Shown here: piece by piece, positions 16,642 to 25,768 of the stretch | Position numbering within the stretch: the first letter of the stretch is position 1 | Layout: each line of letters opens with the position of its first letter | Assembly: GCA_963711465.1 (NCBI GenBank) | Contig: CAVQEG010000001.1 | Coordinates: 372,001-436,000, forward strand | Reading direction: 5' to 3' | DNA: 64,000 nucleotides | Origin: CAVQEG01 sp963711465 | Lineage (GTDB): Bacteria; Bacteroidota; Ignavibacteria; OLB7 | The notes under the pieces: model-generated | Told to the model about the DNA's origin: nothing | The model's input: only the letters and a program-made list of their open reading frames with translations | Databases searched by the model: none | Position numbers and translations under genes: made by a program

Positions 16642-19542
16642 TCATCTGGACCCGGTTACTTTCGAAACCTTTCCGTCGATTGTGAAGTCCGGACCCGCAA
16701 TGCGGTACAGGTATGCGCCGTCGGCAAGATCGCTGCCGTCCACGGCGATACTGTGGCCGCCGGCGGGCAGATGCATCCGACGTGTCGGCAACGCGCGACG
16801 TCCGTTGGGATCGTATATGTCGAGCCGGACCGTTGCTGCCGAAGCTGTACGGAATTCGATCGTGAACGACTGTGCAAATGGATTCGGCCAGACGTGGCTG
16901 CTCAACAGTTGTCTGCGCACCGCGTGCGTCTGCGGTTCAATACCAGTCAACGGTTGGTACCACACACGGTCGTTGACGATGGTGGCGCGAAGCGAATCCA
17001 GATCGCTGGCCGCTGCAAGCACGAACGCGACTCGAACCGAATCGCCGCCTTCAAGGGAAATTCCACTCGCGCCAATGATCATGCTGGCATCGCTCACCGG
17101 CGGCTGATCGGTCGAAATGCCGCCCGAGAGAATTGCCCACTTCTCCTCCGGCGTAAAGCCGACCGTGATATCGTATCGCGGATCGTATTGATCGAGTGGC
17201 GTGTAGGAAAGCGGTTGCGGCGTCAGCAGCGCGGCTCCCACCACCGGTTGCGTTTCATCGACATTGTGGACGTAGCCAATTGCCGTCTGGGAATCGAAGG
17301 ATGCCTGGTCGCCGGCCCCGTCGACGCCGACGTCCCAGTCGAGGTAAAGGCCGCAGTGAAGACCCTCGATCCGCGCACCACTGACGTTCTTGATGGTGTA
17401 TTCGGCAATGACTGAATTGTCGGCACCCAAGGCCTTGAATTCATACGTGTGCATGGCAACCTCCACGCCGACTCTGCGATCGGCCGGTTGGTGCAGGTCG
17501 TCGAAACGAGCTGATCCTACCTGGAGGTTGGCAGCCGAATCCATGTGAAGTCGGTACGGCGCCACCAGTTCGAAGCCATGTGCCGTCCCGCTTGAAATTG
17601 AACCCACCCGAACGACATCGGACAGATGCGCGGAATCCGTGGCGATGATCAGTCCGCCGTGAAAGAGAAAGTTGCGGCCTCCGTTCCAAAGAAATCCATC
17701 GCCCTGCCCGTTGCCGATTCCATTGAAGGCGATGTTTCCGATGCTGTTGAAAGTGGCGGTTATGTCGTTGTGGTCCGTCGAAAGCCAGGTGGGATTTGCC
17801 CTGAGCTCGATCATCGTGGTCGTCTGATGGTCATCGGTGTACACATTGACGCGGAATCGGAGCGTCGCATCGGGATCGAGATTCGACGGAAGTGTGAATT
17901 CAAACGTTCCGTCGGACGTCGTGCGCGTCTCGCCGGTCGCCATTGAATTCATGGTGACCGAGGGACCGTCGATCACGAGACCGGGGTCGCTCTCAGGAAT
18001 CATCTCCACGACGACGGCATCACTGGCGGCTAGCAGATTCGTTACGTCGAGTTCTACCCGCACGTGTTCACCGGGATCGAGAACACCATCGGAATTGGCA
18101 TCGACCACGCGATAGTCGGTTACGCGTGCGGAGGCGATGCTGCTGCCGGTCGTGACGGCCCGCGCGACGTTGAGTCGGCCGTCACCCATGCCATCGGCGT
18201 AGGCGGAATTAATCGAGGAAATGTCATCCGACGTCGCCCGGAGCACCTCGCGTGTCTGTGCAGCACTGAGATTCGGAAACGCCGCGCGAACGAGTGCAGC
18301 GCCCCCGCTGGCGACGCCTGTGGCGTGCGAGGTTCCCTGTTCGAACGCGTACCCGTTGAATGCAGCCGTCGTATAGATGTCGCGCCCGGGGGCGGAGATT
18401 CCGACCCGCGAATTGTAGTTGCTGAAATCGCTCTTGGTATCGCCGTTGTCCACACTGGCCACCGAGAGCACGCCCCGGTAGCTCGCCGGATATACGAATG
18501 AACGTTCGCCGTCATTGCCGGCGGCAGCGACGACGACGGCGTCGTACTGATTGGTGACGACGTCGATCACTTCCTGCTGGGCGCGCGAGTATGCGCCGCC
18601 TCCCCAGCTGCAATTGATCACGCGTGCACCCATGGTTGCCGCGTAGAGTATTCCGTCGAAGCCACCTGGCAGCGCGGGATCACGTCCGTCCTCGGCACCC
18701 TTGACAGCCATGAGGCGTACGCCCCAGGCAACTCCGGCGATGCCGATCCCGTTGTTCCCGGTCGCGCCGACGATCCCTGCGATCTCGGTACCATGGGATT
18801 CTCCCGCCATGCTGGGATCGTTGTCGGGAGAGTGTCCGTCGGAGCCGGCGAAGTCGTATCCCCACCAGTCGTCGACCAACCCGTTCCCGTCGTCGTCGAT
18901 GCCATTGGTCCGCTTGTCGTTCCCGTGGGCGTCGCTACCCGTCTCGCCCGGATTGTTCCAGATAGCCGAAGCAAGGTCGGGGTGGAGTTTGTCGATTCCG
19001 GTGTCGACGATCGCGACGATCATCGTGCTGTCGGCTCGCACGTGCTCCCAGGCGGTCGGGGCCCCGATGCGGTCGAGGTACCACTGCTGGGCGAGGTATT
19101 CATCGTCGGTCGAATACATCAGATGCGGAAGGAAGACGGGCTCAGCATAGTCGATGCCTCGAAGCCGTGTGACGAGCGCAGCTGCGACCTCCGGTCGCAG
19201 CGGACGGGTATACTCGATGACGTAGATCCGTCGGAGGCCGGCGAGGGAAGCGCCATTGCGTGAACCGATCACTCGGTATCGGGTCGATGACTGCCGCATG
19301 GCGGCGTCGATCATTGCGCGGTTCAGCCATGGCTGAATGGCGGTGACGTTCAGCCGGGCATCGAGTGCTGCGCGGAGGTCCTGTCCGATGGCGTCGCCGT
19401 CCGGAAGCTGGTCAACCTTCGCCAGGATCATCCCCGGCGCCATTGCAGCTGCTGGTGCTCCCTGTGGTTTCGCGTCTGCGCGTGCGATACGCGCGGCACA
19501 GAGCATCAACAGGAGGAGAGATAGAATTCGGTACCGGTTCAT
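16642..19542 (-). CDS. Secreted subtilisin-like serine protease with T9SS sorting domain
   Basis: 966 residues from the ATG at 19542, which gives the signal peptide MNRYRILSLLLLMLCAARIARA. An N-terminal propeptide-like region precedes the S8 domain with triad Asp180 (VDTGID), His250 (SHGTEIAG) and Ser405 (GTSHATG). A Ca-binding-like DDDGNGLVDDW loop lies between Asp and His. Domains after about residue 470 are beta-rich, with a DANSDGVLDPGE calcium-type loop. The C-terminal 80 residues (WPNPFAQSFTIEF, LDIYDPNGR, YLYRI) form a T9SS type A sorting domain, so the protein should be exported to the surface or medium. It is a tandem paralog of the next gene, 62 bases upstream. Confidence 0.92.
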   Translation of the reverse strand: MNRYRILSLLLLMLCAARIARADAKPQGAPAAAMAPGMILAKVDQLPDGDAIGQDLRAALDARLNVTAIQPWLNRAMIDAAMRQSSTRYRVIGSRNGASLAGLRRIYVIEYTRPLRPEVAAALVTRLRGIDYAEPVFLPHLMYSTDDEYLAQQWYLDRIGAPTAWEHVRADSTMIVAIVDTGIDKLHPDLASAIWNNPGETGSDAHGNDKRTNGIDDDGNGLVDDWWGYDFAGSDGHSPDNDPSMAGESHGTEIAGIVGATGNNGIGIAGVAWGVRLMAVKGAEDGRDPALPGGFDGILYAATMGARVINCSWGGGAYSRAQQEVIDVVTNQYDAVVVAAAGNDGERSFVYPASYRGVLSVASVDNGDTKSDFSNYNSRVGISAPGRDIYTTAAFNGYAFEQGTSHATGVASGGAALVRAAFPNLSAAQTREVLRATSDDISSINSAYADGMGDGRLNVARAVTTGSSIASARVTDYRVVDANSDGVLDPGEHVRVELDVTNLLAASDAVVVEMIPESDPGLVIDGPSVTMNSMATGETRTTSDGTFEFTLPSNLDPDATLRFRVNVYTDDHQTTTMIELRANPTWLSTDHNDITATFNSIGNIAFNGIGNGQGDGFLWNGGRNFLFHGGLIIATDSAHLSDVVRVGSISSGTAHGFELVAPYRLHMDSAANLQVGSARFDDLHQPADRRVGVEVAMHTYEFKALGADNSVIAEYTIKNVSGARIEGLHCGLYLDWDVGVDGAGDQASFDSQTAIGYVHNVDETQPVVGAALLTPQPLSYTPLDQYDPRYDITVGFTPEEKWAILSGGISTDQPPVSDASMIIGASGISLEGGDSVRVAFVLAAASDLDSLRATIVNDRVWYQPLTGIEPQTHAVRRQLLSSHVWPNPFAQSFTIEFRTASAATVRLDIYDPNGRRALPTRRMHLPAGGHSIAVDGSDLADGAYLYRIAGPDFTIDGKVSKVTGSR

Positions 19543-19604
19543 CGAAAAAATGGTCGCTGGTATGGTGTCGGGTGATCGTCGCCAGCGCGGTCGGGCAGCG
19601 CATG

Positions 19605-22505
19605 TCACCTGGAACCCGACTGCATGATTTTGACGGTTCGGCGCTCGCCGGCCGAACGCAGTCTGACGAAGTAGATCGCCGACTGACGCACTGGTGGAGC
19701 GAACGTCGTCGAGTACGATCCGCGCGGAAGGTCGCGATCGACGAGTACCGCGATGTGCCGCCCGAGAGCGTCGAAGACGTCGATCACCGTGTGCGCATCG
19801 GATGGAACCTCGAAGTCGATGCGCGTCGACCCTGCGAACGGATCGGGTCGTCCGCCGGAGAGTGCGAGTGATGACGGAAGCTCGATCGGGCCGCCCGCTC
19901 GTCCTCCGCTTCGTTCGAACGCGCCTCGAACGGCGCTGGCGGCGGCAGCGAGATCTGCGTCGGACGATCCGGCGATCATTGCCAGGGCGACCGTCGTGTC
20001 CTCGCCCGCGCGGAGTGCGATCGGTCCCGCACCAATCGCCATCGACGCGTCGCCGATGGACGAGCGATCACGTTCGACGCCGCGGCTGATGGCCATCCAC
20101 TTCTCCATCTCCGTGAAGCCACCGGCAAGCGGCTCGTCCACGTTGTCAAAGGCCGTGAAGTCGAGCGGCTGGTCACTGACGAGCATCAACGCCGCTCGTG
20201 GCAATGACACATCACGCACGCTGCTGATACGGCCGAGACGGTTGACAGGGTCGAACTCCACGAGGTCGCCGCTGCCGTCGGTACTGAGGTCCCAGTCGGC
20301 ATACAGAGCGACGAACAGCGAATCGAAATCGGTCTGCGAAGCATTAGTGATGCGGTATTGAAGCAGCAGTGCGCCGGCGTCGGCATCGACGGCCACGGGA
20401 TGCGCCTCCAGTGAGACCCTCACTCCAAGCGGCGCGGCGATGGTATCGACCGCATCGCCGAATTCGGCCGTCCCCACCACGGGTCCGGAAACGCCGTCAG
20501 GACGGACGCGGAAGGGACGCGTCGACGCCAGTCCCCGCGCCTGGCCCTGCGAGGTGTCACGGATGACGTTCGGAAGTCGATCCGGTCCGGTACCCAGAAT
20601 CAGTCCGGCCTCGGCCAGCAGGTTGTCCGAGTGGTCGAAGTGGAATCCGATACCGCGCCGATCCCACGGAACGTCATCGAATCCGATGCGTCCGTCGCCG
20701 CCGATCGATACGCTCATGCGCTGGCTGCGGAGCGTGGCCCAGTTGGGGTTGATCGTCAGTTCGAGGCGCGTGGCACCGATGGTGTCAGAGCCATCGATCA
20801 CCCAGACGTCGACGGGAACCAATGCGTCGATCGGGCAGTCGGGACTGGCAGAGAGCAGGAGGGAATTCGAATCGATGGCGACTCTGTCACCGGAGGCGAC
20901 GATCGCAATCGACGTGGACGATGACGGCGCAGTGAGCCAGCGATGGTCCTCGGGATCGATATCGATGCGAAGGTCTTTGACATCTGTCAGTTCGTTGCGC
21001 AGCCACAGGCGCAGGGAAGCGCGTTCGCCAGGATCGATTGCACCGTCCCCGGAAGCGTCCACGACGGAGACGGAGTCGATGTCGATCAGCCGCGCGACGG
21101 TCGCGTTGCGGATGGCACGGTCGATGTCCAATCGGCCGCTGCCGAGCAGGAGTCTGACGTCGGGATTCCGGTCGTCGATTCGGGTGGCGGTCGCGCGGAG
21201 GATTGCGCCAATCCTCTCCGGGGTGAGCGACGGAGACGTCGACTTCAGGAGTGCCGCAGCACCGGAGACGATGGCGGCGGCCATCGATGTCCCGCTGGAT
21301 CGACCGTACCCGCTTCCGGTGGCAAATGCGATCGGTAGTGTCGCATAGATGTCGCTGCCCGGTGCCGAGATGTCGACGGTACTGCTGACGTTGGTGAAGG
21401 ACGAGCGGACGTCGTTGCTCCCGACCGACGCCACCGAGACGACACCGCGATATGCGGCGGGGTAGACGTCGACGTCGGCGGATTCGTTGCCGGCGGAGGC
21501 AACGACCAGTGAACCGAGCGACTCGGCGGCGTCGATGACCTGTTGCTCTGCGCGTGAATAGCCGGGACCGCCCCAGCTGCAATTGATGACCGCGGCGTGC
21601 ATGGTCGCTGCGTACAGGATTCCGGAGAATCCATTTGAAAGAACGGGTATAGCGCTGGTGGCATCGTCGCTGATTTTCACCGGCATCAGCCGCACGCCCC
21701 AGGCCACGCCGGCGATTCCAGTTGCGTTGTTGCCGGTGGCACCGATCGTGCCTGCCACATGGGTACCATGCCAGTAGCCGGGCGAGGGATCGTTGTCAGG
21801 ATGGTCGCCGTCGTTGCCGGCGAAGTCGTATCCGTGCCAGTCGTCGACCAGTCCGTTTCCATCGTCATCCACGCCGTTGGTTCGTCGATCGCGGCCGAGC
21901 GGGTCGCGACCGGATTCACCCGGATTCGTCCAGATGGCCCCGCGCAGATCCGGATGCAGCATGTCGACTCCGGTGTCGACGACGGCAACGACCACCGAGG
22001 AGTCGCCGCGGGCGACGTCCCAGGCCTCGACGGCATGGATCCCCTCGAGGTACCACTGTTCTGCCGTACCGGGATCGTTCGTTCTGAAATGAAACCGCCG
22101 TGGGTGGACCACCTCGGCGAAGGCGATGCCGGGGAGGTTCCCGACGACAGCTGCGGCAAGGACTGGAGACAACGGGGCGGTGTAGTGCACACGGACGATC
22201 AGTCGAAGTCGATCGAGGGCGTTGGAACCGGACGCCACCTTTCTCGACTCCAGGTTCCGGAGTCCGGCGAGCAGGTGTGGGTCGAGGAAACTGGAAATCG
22301 AAGTGACCCGGAGACGATCGCGCACGTGCCCCAGGGCCTCATACGCAGCGGCAGTCGGTTGATCCGTCTGAGCGGCCAATTCGACGGTGATAACGCCCGG
22401 GAGTGCCGTTGAATCGGTCGGGAACGACTCAGCCTGACAGTAGAGGGTGGTCAACGTCAGGGCGGTGGTCAATGCCAGGAGAAATCTGGGCAGAATGGAA
22501 TTCAT
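19605..22505 (-). CDS. Secreted subtilisin-like serine protease with T9SS sorting domain, paralog
   Basis: 966 residues with a signal peptide (FLLALTTALTLTTLYCQAE). The S8 triad is Asp177 (VDTGVD), His246 (WHGTHVAGTIGATGNN) and Ser407 (GTSMAAA). The insertion NGVDDDGNGLVDDWHGYDFA is shared with its neighbour. The C-terminus is a T9SS type A domain (RPDPFAGSTRIDFEVPS, IDVFDALGRHIAVLVDR, IYFVRLRSAGERRTVKI). Length and domain order equal those of the downstream paralog, but the sequences have diverged well away from the catalytic core, so the duplication is old. It is likely co-transcribed with that paralog, giving two surface proteases for nutrient acquisition or cargo processing (inference). 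Confidence 0.92.
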   Translation of the reverse strand: MNSILPRFLLALTTALTLTTLYCQAESFPTDSTALPGVITVELAAQTDQPTAAAYEALGHVRDRLRVTSISSFLDPHLLAGLRNLESRKVASGSNALDRLRLIVRVHYTAPLSPVLAAAVVGNLPGIAFAEVVHPRRFHFRTNDPGTAEQWYLEGIHAVEAWDVARGDSSVVVAVVDTGVDMLHPDLRGAIWTNPGESGRDPLGRDRRTNGVDDDGNGLVDDWHGYDFAGNDGDHPDNDPSPGYWHGTHVAGTIGATGNNATGIAGVAWGVRLMPVKISDDATSAIPVLSNGFSGILYAATMHAAVINCSWGGPGYSRAEQQVIDAAESLGSLVVASAGNESADVDVYPAAYRGVVSVASVGSNDVRSSFTNVSSTVDISAPGSDIYATLPIAFATGSGYGRSSGTSMAAAIVSGAAALLKSTSPSLTPERIGAILRATATRIDDRNPDVRLLLGSGRLDIDRAIRNATVARLIDIDSVSVVDASGDGAIDPGERASLRLWLRNELTDVKDLRIDIDPEDHRWLTAPSSSTSIAIVASGDRVAIDSNSLLLSASPDCPIDALVPVDVWVIDGSDTIGATRLELTINPNWATLRSQRMSVSIGGDGRIGFDDVPWDRRGIGFHFDHSDNLLAEAGLILGTGPDRLPNVIRDTSQGQARGLASTRPFRVRPDGVSGPVVGTAEFGDAVDTIAAPLGVRVSLEAHPVAVDADAGALLLQYRITNASQTDFDSLFVALYADWDLSTDGSGDLVEFDPVNRLGRISSVRDVSLPRAALMLVSDQPLDFTAFDNVDEPLAGGFTEMEKWMAISRGVERDRSSIGDASMAIGAGPIALRAGEDTTVALAMIAGSSDADLAAAASAVRGAFERSGGRAGGPIELPSSLALSGGRPDPFAGSTRIDFEVPSDAHTVIDVFDALGRHIAVLVDRDLPRGSYSTTFAPPVRQSAIYFVRLRSAGERRTVKIMQSGSR

Positions 22506-22554
22506 GAACGAAGGGAGAGGCGACCGAACGAGAGGTCCCTGCTTGTGTCAGCCA

Positions 22555-22584
22555 CTGTGCGGGAGAATCTAGGTGATTATCTTG
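22555..22584 (+). promoter_or_regulatory. Possible promoter of the thiO operon
   Basis: CTG (22555-22557), 20 bases, then TATCTTG (22578-22584): one mismatch from the TTG-N20-TAnnTTG pattern seen at other promoters here. I saw no THI-box (TPP riboswitch) sequence between this site and the thiO start at 22631. Confidence 0.4.
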
Positions 22585-22630
22585 TGACCTTCTCAATGCC
22601 CGAACGCATTCAAGTCACCCCGACACGTCC

Positions 22631-23779
22631 ATGGACATCTCTTCGCAGATCGGTGTGATCGGCGGCGGTATCGCCGGCCTCGCCTGTGCTCGCGAGCTGG
22701 CTTCGCGGGGCGCTGATGTCGTAATCGTCGAGCGGGCAAGGGTCGGCGCGGGCGCATCCAGGGCTGCGGCCGGAATGCTGGCTCCGCTGGTCGAGGCGCG
22801 GCTGGTGGAGAATCGGCTTGCGCAGTTCGGGATGGCGGCGATCGCCGCGTATCCCGACTACGTGCAGGAGCTGCAGGAGGAGACGGGCAGCATGGTCGAT
22901 CTGCGCAGGGAGGGAACGCTGCTGGTGGCGACCGACCGCGACGAGGGCGAGATGCTCCGCCACCGGTACGCCGAACACGTCGCACTGGGACTGCCGGTCG
23001 AACAGCTCAACGGATACGAGTGTCGTCAGCTGGAGCCGCAGCTCTCTCCCGGAATTCCGGGAGGACTATACTCTCCTCAGGACCTTCAGATAGACAATCG
23101 TCGTCTGCTCGAAGCGCTGTTTGAATCCTGCAGAAAGCGCGGCGTCACGGTGCTCGAGGAGCAGGGAGTCGGGGAATTCGCTGACACGTCGGGGCGACTG
23201 GTGTATCGGGGCGCGACCGTGACGATTCACGCGGACACGTGGGTCGTCGCCACCGGCGCGATGGGACCTGCACCGGGTGGGATGCTTTCGTGGCTGCACG
23301 AGGCAGTCCATCCGGAGAAGGGGCAGATCATCCGGCTCGATCAGTCGCAATGGCCGCTTGTGGAGCACGTCGTGCGCAGCCCGCGTATGTATCTGGTTCC
23401 GAAGTCCGACGGTCGGCTCGTACTCGGCGCAAGCGCAGAGGACCGTGGGTTCGACGATTCGATCACTGCCGGTCAGATCTTCGAATTGTTGCGTGCGGCA
23501 TGGGAATGCATTCCGGGCATTTACGAACTGCCGATCGTCGAAACGACGGTGGGATTCCGTCCTGCAACCGTCGATCATCATCCGATCATCGGAGCGACGG
23601 AGATTCCGGGCGTCTTCGTCGCGACCGGATATTTCCGACATGGAATTCTCTTCGCTCCGCTCGGTGCCCGGGTGCTTGCCGCTGCGGTGGAAGGCGGGAC
23701 GCGTATGGGCGCGGACGAATCACAATGGCTTGAACTCTTCTCCCCGGAACGTTTTGGTGCGACTGTTTCTCAACGGTGA
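22631..23779 (+). CDS. thiO: Glycine oxidase ThiO
   Basis: 382-residue flavoenzyme of the DAO family. The N-terminus IGVIGGGIAGLACARELASRG is the FAD dinucleotide-binding motif, followed by VVIVERARVGAGASRAAAGML. The C-terminal region VGFRPATVDHHPIIGATEIPGVFVATGYFRHGILFAP is the conserved ThiO/DAO signature with its substrate-side Arg and the G-H-x-x-G-like segment. ThiO oxidises glycine to iminoacetate (dehydroglycine) for thiazole formation, replacing the radical enzyme ThiH, so this pathway needs oxygen. It overlaps thiS by 23 bases and starts the thi cluster. Confidence 0.92.
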   Translation: MDISSQIGVIGGGIAGLACARELASRGADVVIVERARVGAGASRAAAGMLAPLVEARLVENRLAQFGMAAIAAYPDYVQELQEETGSMVDLRREGTLLVATDRDEGEMLRHRYAEHVALGLPVEQLNGYECRQLEPQLSPGIPGGLYSPQDLQIDNRRLLEALFESCRKRGVTVLEEQGVGEFADTSGRLVYRGATVTIHADTWVVATGAMGPAPGGMLSWLHEAVHPEKGQIIRLDQSQWPLVEHVVRSPRMYLVPKSDGRLVLGASAEDRGFDDSITAGQIFELLRAAWECIPGIYELPIVETTVGFRPATVDHHPIIGATEIPGVFVATGYFRHGILFAPLGARVLAAAVEGGTRMGADESQWLELFSPERFGATVSQR

Positions 23780-23960
23780 ATCAATTCGGATTGAACCGAC
23801 GACGCTGGGGCGGCTGCTGGAGGCGCAAGGCATCGCAACGGAATCGAGCGGCGTGGCGGTTGCGCTCAACGACGAGGTCGTTCCGCGAGCGCGCTGGTCG
23901 GAACAGCTCCTCGCCGACGGCGACCGGCTCGAGGTGATCACGGCGACCGCCGGAGGGTGA
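23757..23960 (+). CDS. thiS: Sulfur carrier protein ThiS
   Basis: 67 residues from the GTG at 23757 (a TTG three bases earlier is also possible), overlapping the thiO end. The sequence RLFLNGESIRIEPTTLGRLL, VAVALNDEVVPRARWSEQLL and the terminal Gly-Gly (ITATAGG) are the ubiquitin-like ThiS fold and its thiocarboxylation site. The C-terminal glycine is adenylated and sulfurated by ThiF (not in this window) and donates sulfur to the thiazole made by ThiG. The 23-base overlap indicates coupled translation with thiO. Confidence 0.93.
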   Translation: MRLFLNGESIRIEPTTLGRLLEAQGIATESSGVAVALNDEVVPRARWSEQLLADGDRLEVITATAGG

Positions 23961-24054
23961 GTCGCCGACCGCGCGCGTGGCACCGACCGGACGTGCATCG
24001 ACGGTGGGAACCGGCCAGGACAGGGTGAGCCTACGACTACGAATCGAGGATTGT

Positions 24055-24894
24055 ATGAACGACCAAGTGAACGGGACCGTGGTTGGGGACGCGGAGGATG
24101 GCGTGGCGGACACCGACGTCCTGGCGATCGCTGGTCTGCGATTGACGTCACGGTTGATTCTCGGCACGAGCCGATATCCCAACGCTCAGCAGATGCGCGA
24201 GTCGCTGCAGGCGTCGGGGACCGAGCTCGTGACGGTGTCGATCCGCCGACTGAACGTAGCCGATCGCGCATCGGGTTCGATCCTCGACTACATCGATCGC
24301 ACGCGCTACCATCTGCTTCCGAATACGGCCGGCTGCTACACGGCTCGCGACGCGGTACTGACTGCGCAGTTAGCGCGTGAGGCACTGGAGACGAACCTGA
24401 TCAAGGTGGAGGTGATCGGCGACGAGGACACGTTGTACCCCGACGTGGAGGTATTGCTGACCGCGGCGTCACAGCTGGTGAAGGACGGGTTCCAGGTCCT
24501 GCCGTACTGCAGCGACGATCCGGTGACGTGCAGGAAGCTGGAGGACATCGGGTGTGCGGCGGTGATGCCGCTAGCATCTCCGATCGGATCCGGAAGGGGG
24601 ATTGCCAATCCGTACAACCTCCAGATCATCCGCGAGAAGGTATCTGTCCCATTGATTGTCGACGCTGGAATCGGGACGGCATCGGATGCGGCGCGGGCGA
24701 TGGAGCTCGGTGCCGACGGGGTGCTGCTGAACACGGCGATCAGCGGGGCGCACGAACCGGTGCGGATGGCACTGGCGATGCGGCGCGCCGTCGAGGCGGG
24801 CCGTCTGGCCCATCGTGCCGGACGGATTCCGACGCGCCTCTACGCCCGCGCCTCGACAACCCCGGAAGGCATGATCGACCGGGTGGAGGGATGA
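24055..24894 (+). CDS. thiG: Thiazole synthase ThiG
   Basis: 279-residue TIM-barrel enzyme that condenses DXP, iminoacetate and ThiS-thiocarboxylate into the thiazole phosphate precursor. Signature segments: LTSRLILGTSRYPNAQQMRESLQASG, LLPNTAGCYTARDAV, NLIKVEVIGDE (Lys forming the imine with DXP), VMPLASPIGSGRGI and VDAGIGTASDAARAMELGADGVLLNTAI. The ATG at 24055 is preferred; it leaves a 94-base gap to thiS and a slightly long N-terminal tail. Its base composition matches the genome, whereas the following genes are less GC-rich. Confidence 0.95.
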   Translation: MNDQVNGTVVGDAEDGVADTDVLAIAGLRLTSRLILGTSRYPNAQQMRESLQASGTELVTVSIRRLNVADRASGSILDYIDRTRYHLLPNTAGCYTARDAVLTAQLAREALETNLIKVEVIGDEDTLYPDVEVLLTAASQLVKDGFQVLPYCSDDPVTCRKLEDIGCAAVMPLASPIGSGRGIANPYNLQIIREKVSVPLIVDAGIGTASDAARAMELGADGVLLNTAISGAHEPVRMALAMRRAVEAGRLAHRAGRIPTRLYARASTTPEGMIDRVEG

Positions 24895-24922
24895 GGGGGC
24901 GGGGACAAACGAATGCTCACCT

Positions 24923-25768
24923 ATGACAGCATCAATGACACAGTCAAGACCTGACGAAGCACTTAAGTCGGACGTGCAGACGTACTGGAATCAGCAACCG
25001 TGCGGCACGCAGTTCTCGAAGAGCGATCGGTTGACAAGGAAGTACTTCGACGAGATTGAAGAGTACAGGTATGCGGTTGAACCTGAGATTTTCGCATTTG
25101 CACAGTTTACTCGTTACCATGGCCGCCGGGTATTGGAGGTGGGCGTCGGGGCCGGCACGGACTTTCTCCAGTGGGCCAGGTCCGGTGCTCAGGCAACGGG
25201 CATCGATGCCACCGTCCAAGGCATAGACCATACGCGCCGCCGCCTGGAAGAATATGGCTTCCCACAATCGGACCTGATGCAAGCGGATTGCGAGAATCTG
25301 CCATTTGCTTCAAATACATTTGACTTGGTTTACAGTTGGGGCGTCATCCATCACACACCTGACACGGGAAAGGCCCTGCAGGAAATCGTCCGTGTCTGTA
25401 AACCAGGAGGGGAAGCCAAGGTCATGGTATACCACCGGCGGTCGCTCCTGGTCGCGTTCTTTTGGGTACGATATGCATTGTTGGCCGGACGTCCTTGGCG
25501 TTCGCCCTCGTGGTGCCTCTTTCACCGAATGGAGAGTATTGGTACAAAGGCGTACACACGAGATGAAGTCAAGCAATTGCTGGTGAATCTGCCGGTGGCC
25601 GACGTTCGCATCGAAACGAAGCTCACGTACTATGACCGGATGGGGCGACAGGGGCGCATCCTTCGTACAATCGGCCGATTTTTATCGCGACTGCTCGGTG
25701 ACCGCTTTGGATGGTTTCTGACGTTGAATTTTCGAAAGCAGGATGTCTTACGGACGTCGACTGCATAG
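24923..25768 (+). CDS. Class I SAM-dependent methyltransferase in the thi cluster
   Basis: 281 residues, Methyltransf_11-type. Motif I is VLEVGVGAGTDFLQWA, the acidic loop is TGIDATVQGIDHTRRRL, and motif II/III is DLVYSWGVIHHTPDTGKALQEIVRVCKPGG. It belongs to the broad small-molecule methyltransferase group (ubiquinone-, sterol- or Asp/Glu-related); the substrate cannot be told from sequence. It lies 28 bases after thiG and overlaps the next gene by 26 bases, so it is co-transcribed with thiamine genes although no methyltransferase is part of the known pathway. Its codons are more AT-rich than those of thiG, suggesting later insertion. Confidence 0.85.
   Translation: MTASMTQSRPDEALKSDVQTYWNQQPCGTQFSKSDRLTRKYFDEIEEYRYAVEPEIFAFAQFTRYHGRRVLEVGVGAGTDFLQWARSGAQATGIDATVQGIDHTRRRLEEYGFPQSDLMQADCENLPFASNTFDLVYSWGVIHHTPDTGKALQEIVRVCKPGGEAKVMVYHRRSLLVAFFWVRYALLAGRPWRSPSWCLFHRMESIGTKAYTRDEVKQLLVNLPVADVRIETKLTYYDRMGRQGRILRTIGRFLSRLLGDRFGWFLTLNFRKQDVLRTSTA

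Noticed and set aside
22506..22630. TPP riboswitch before thiO
   Set aside because: None of the conserved THI-box segments (such as CTGAGA and the ACCTGAT-type region) is present in the 125-base gap.
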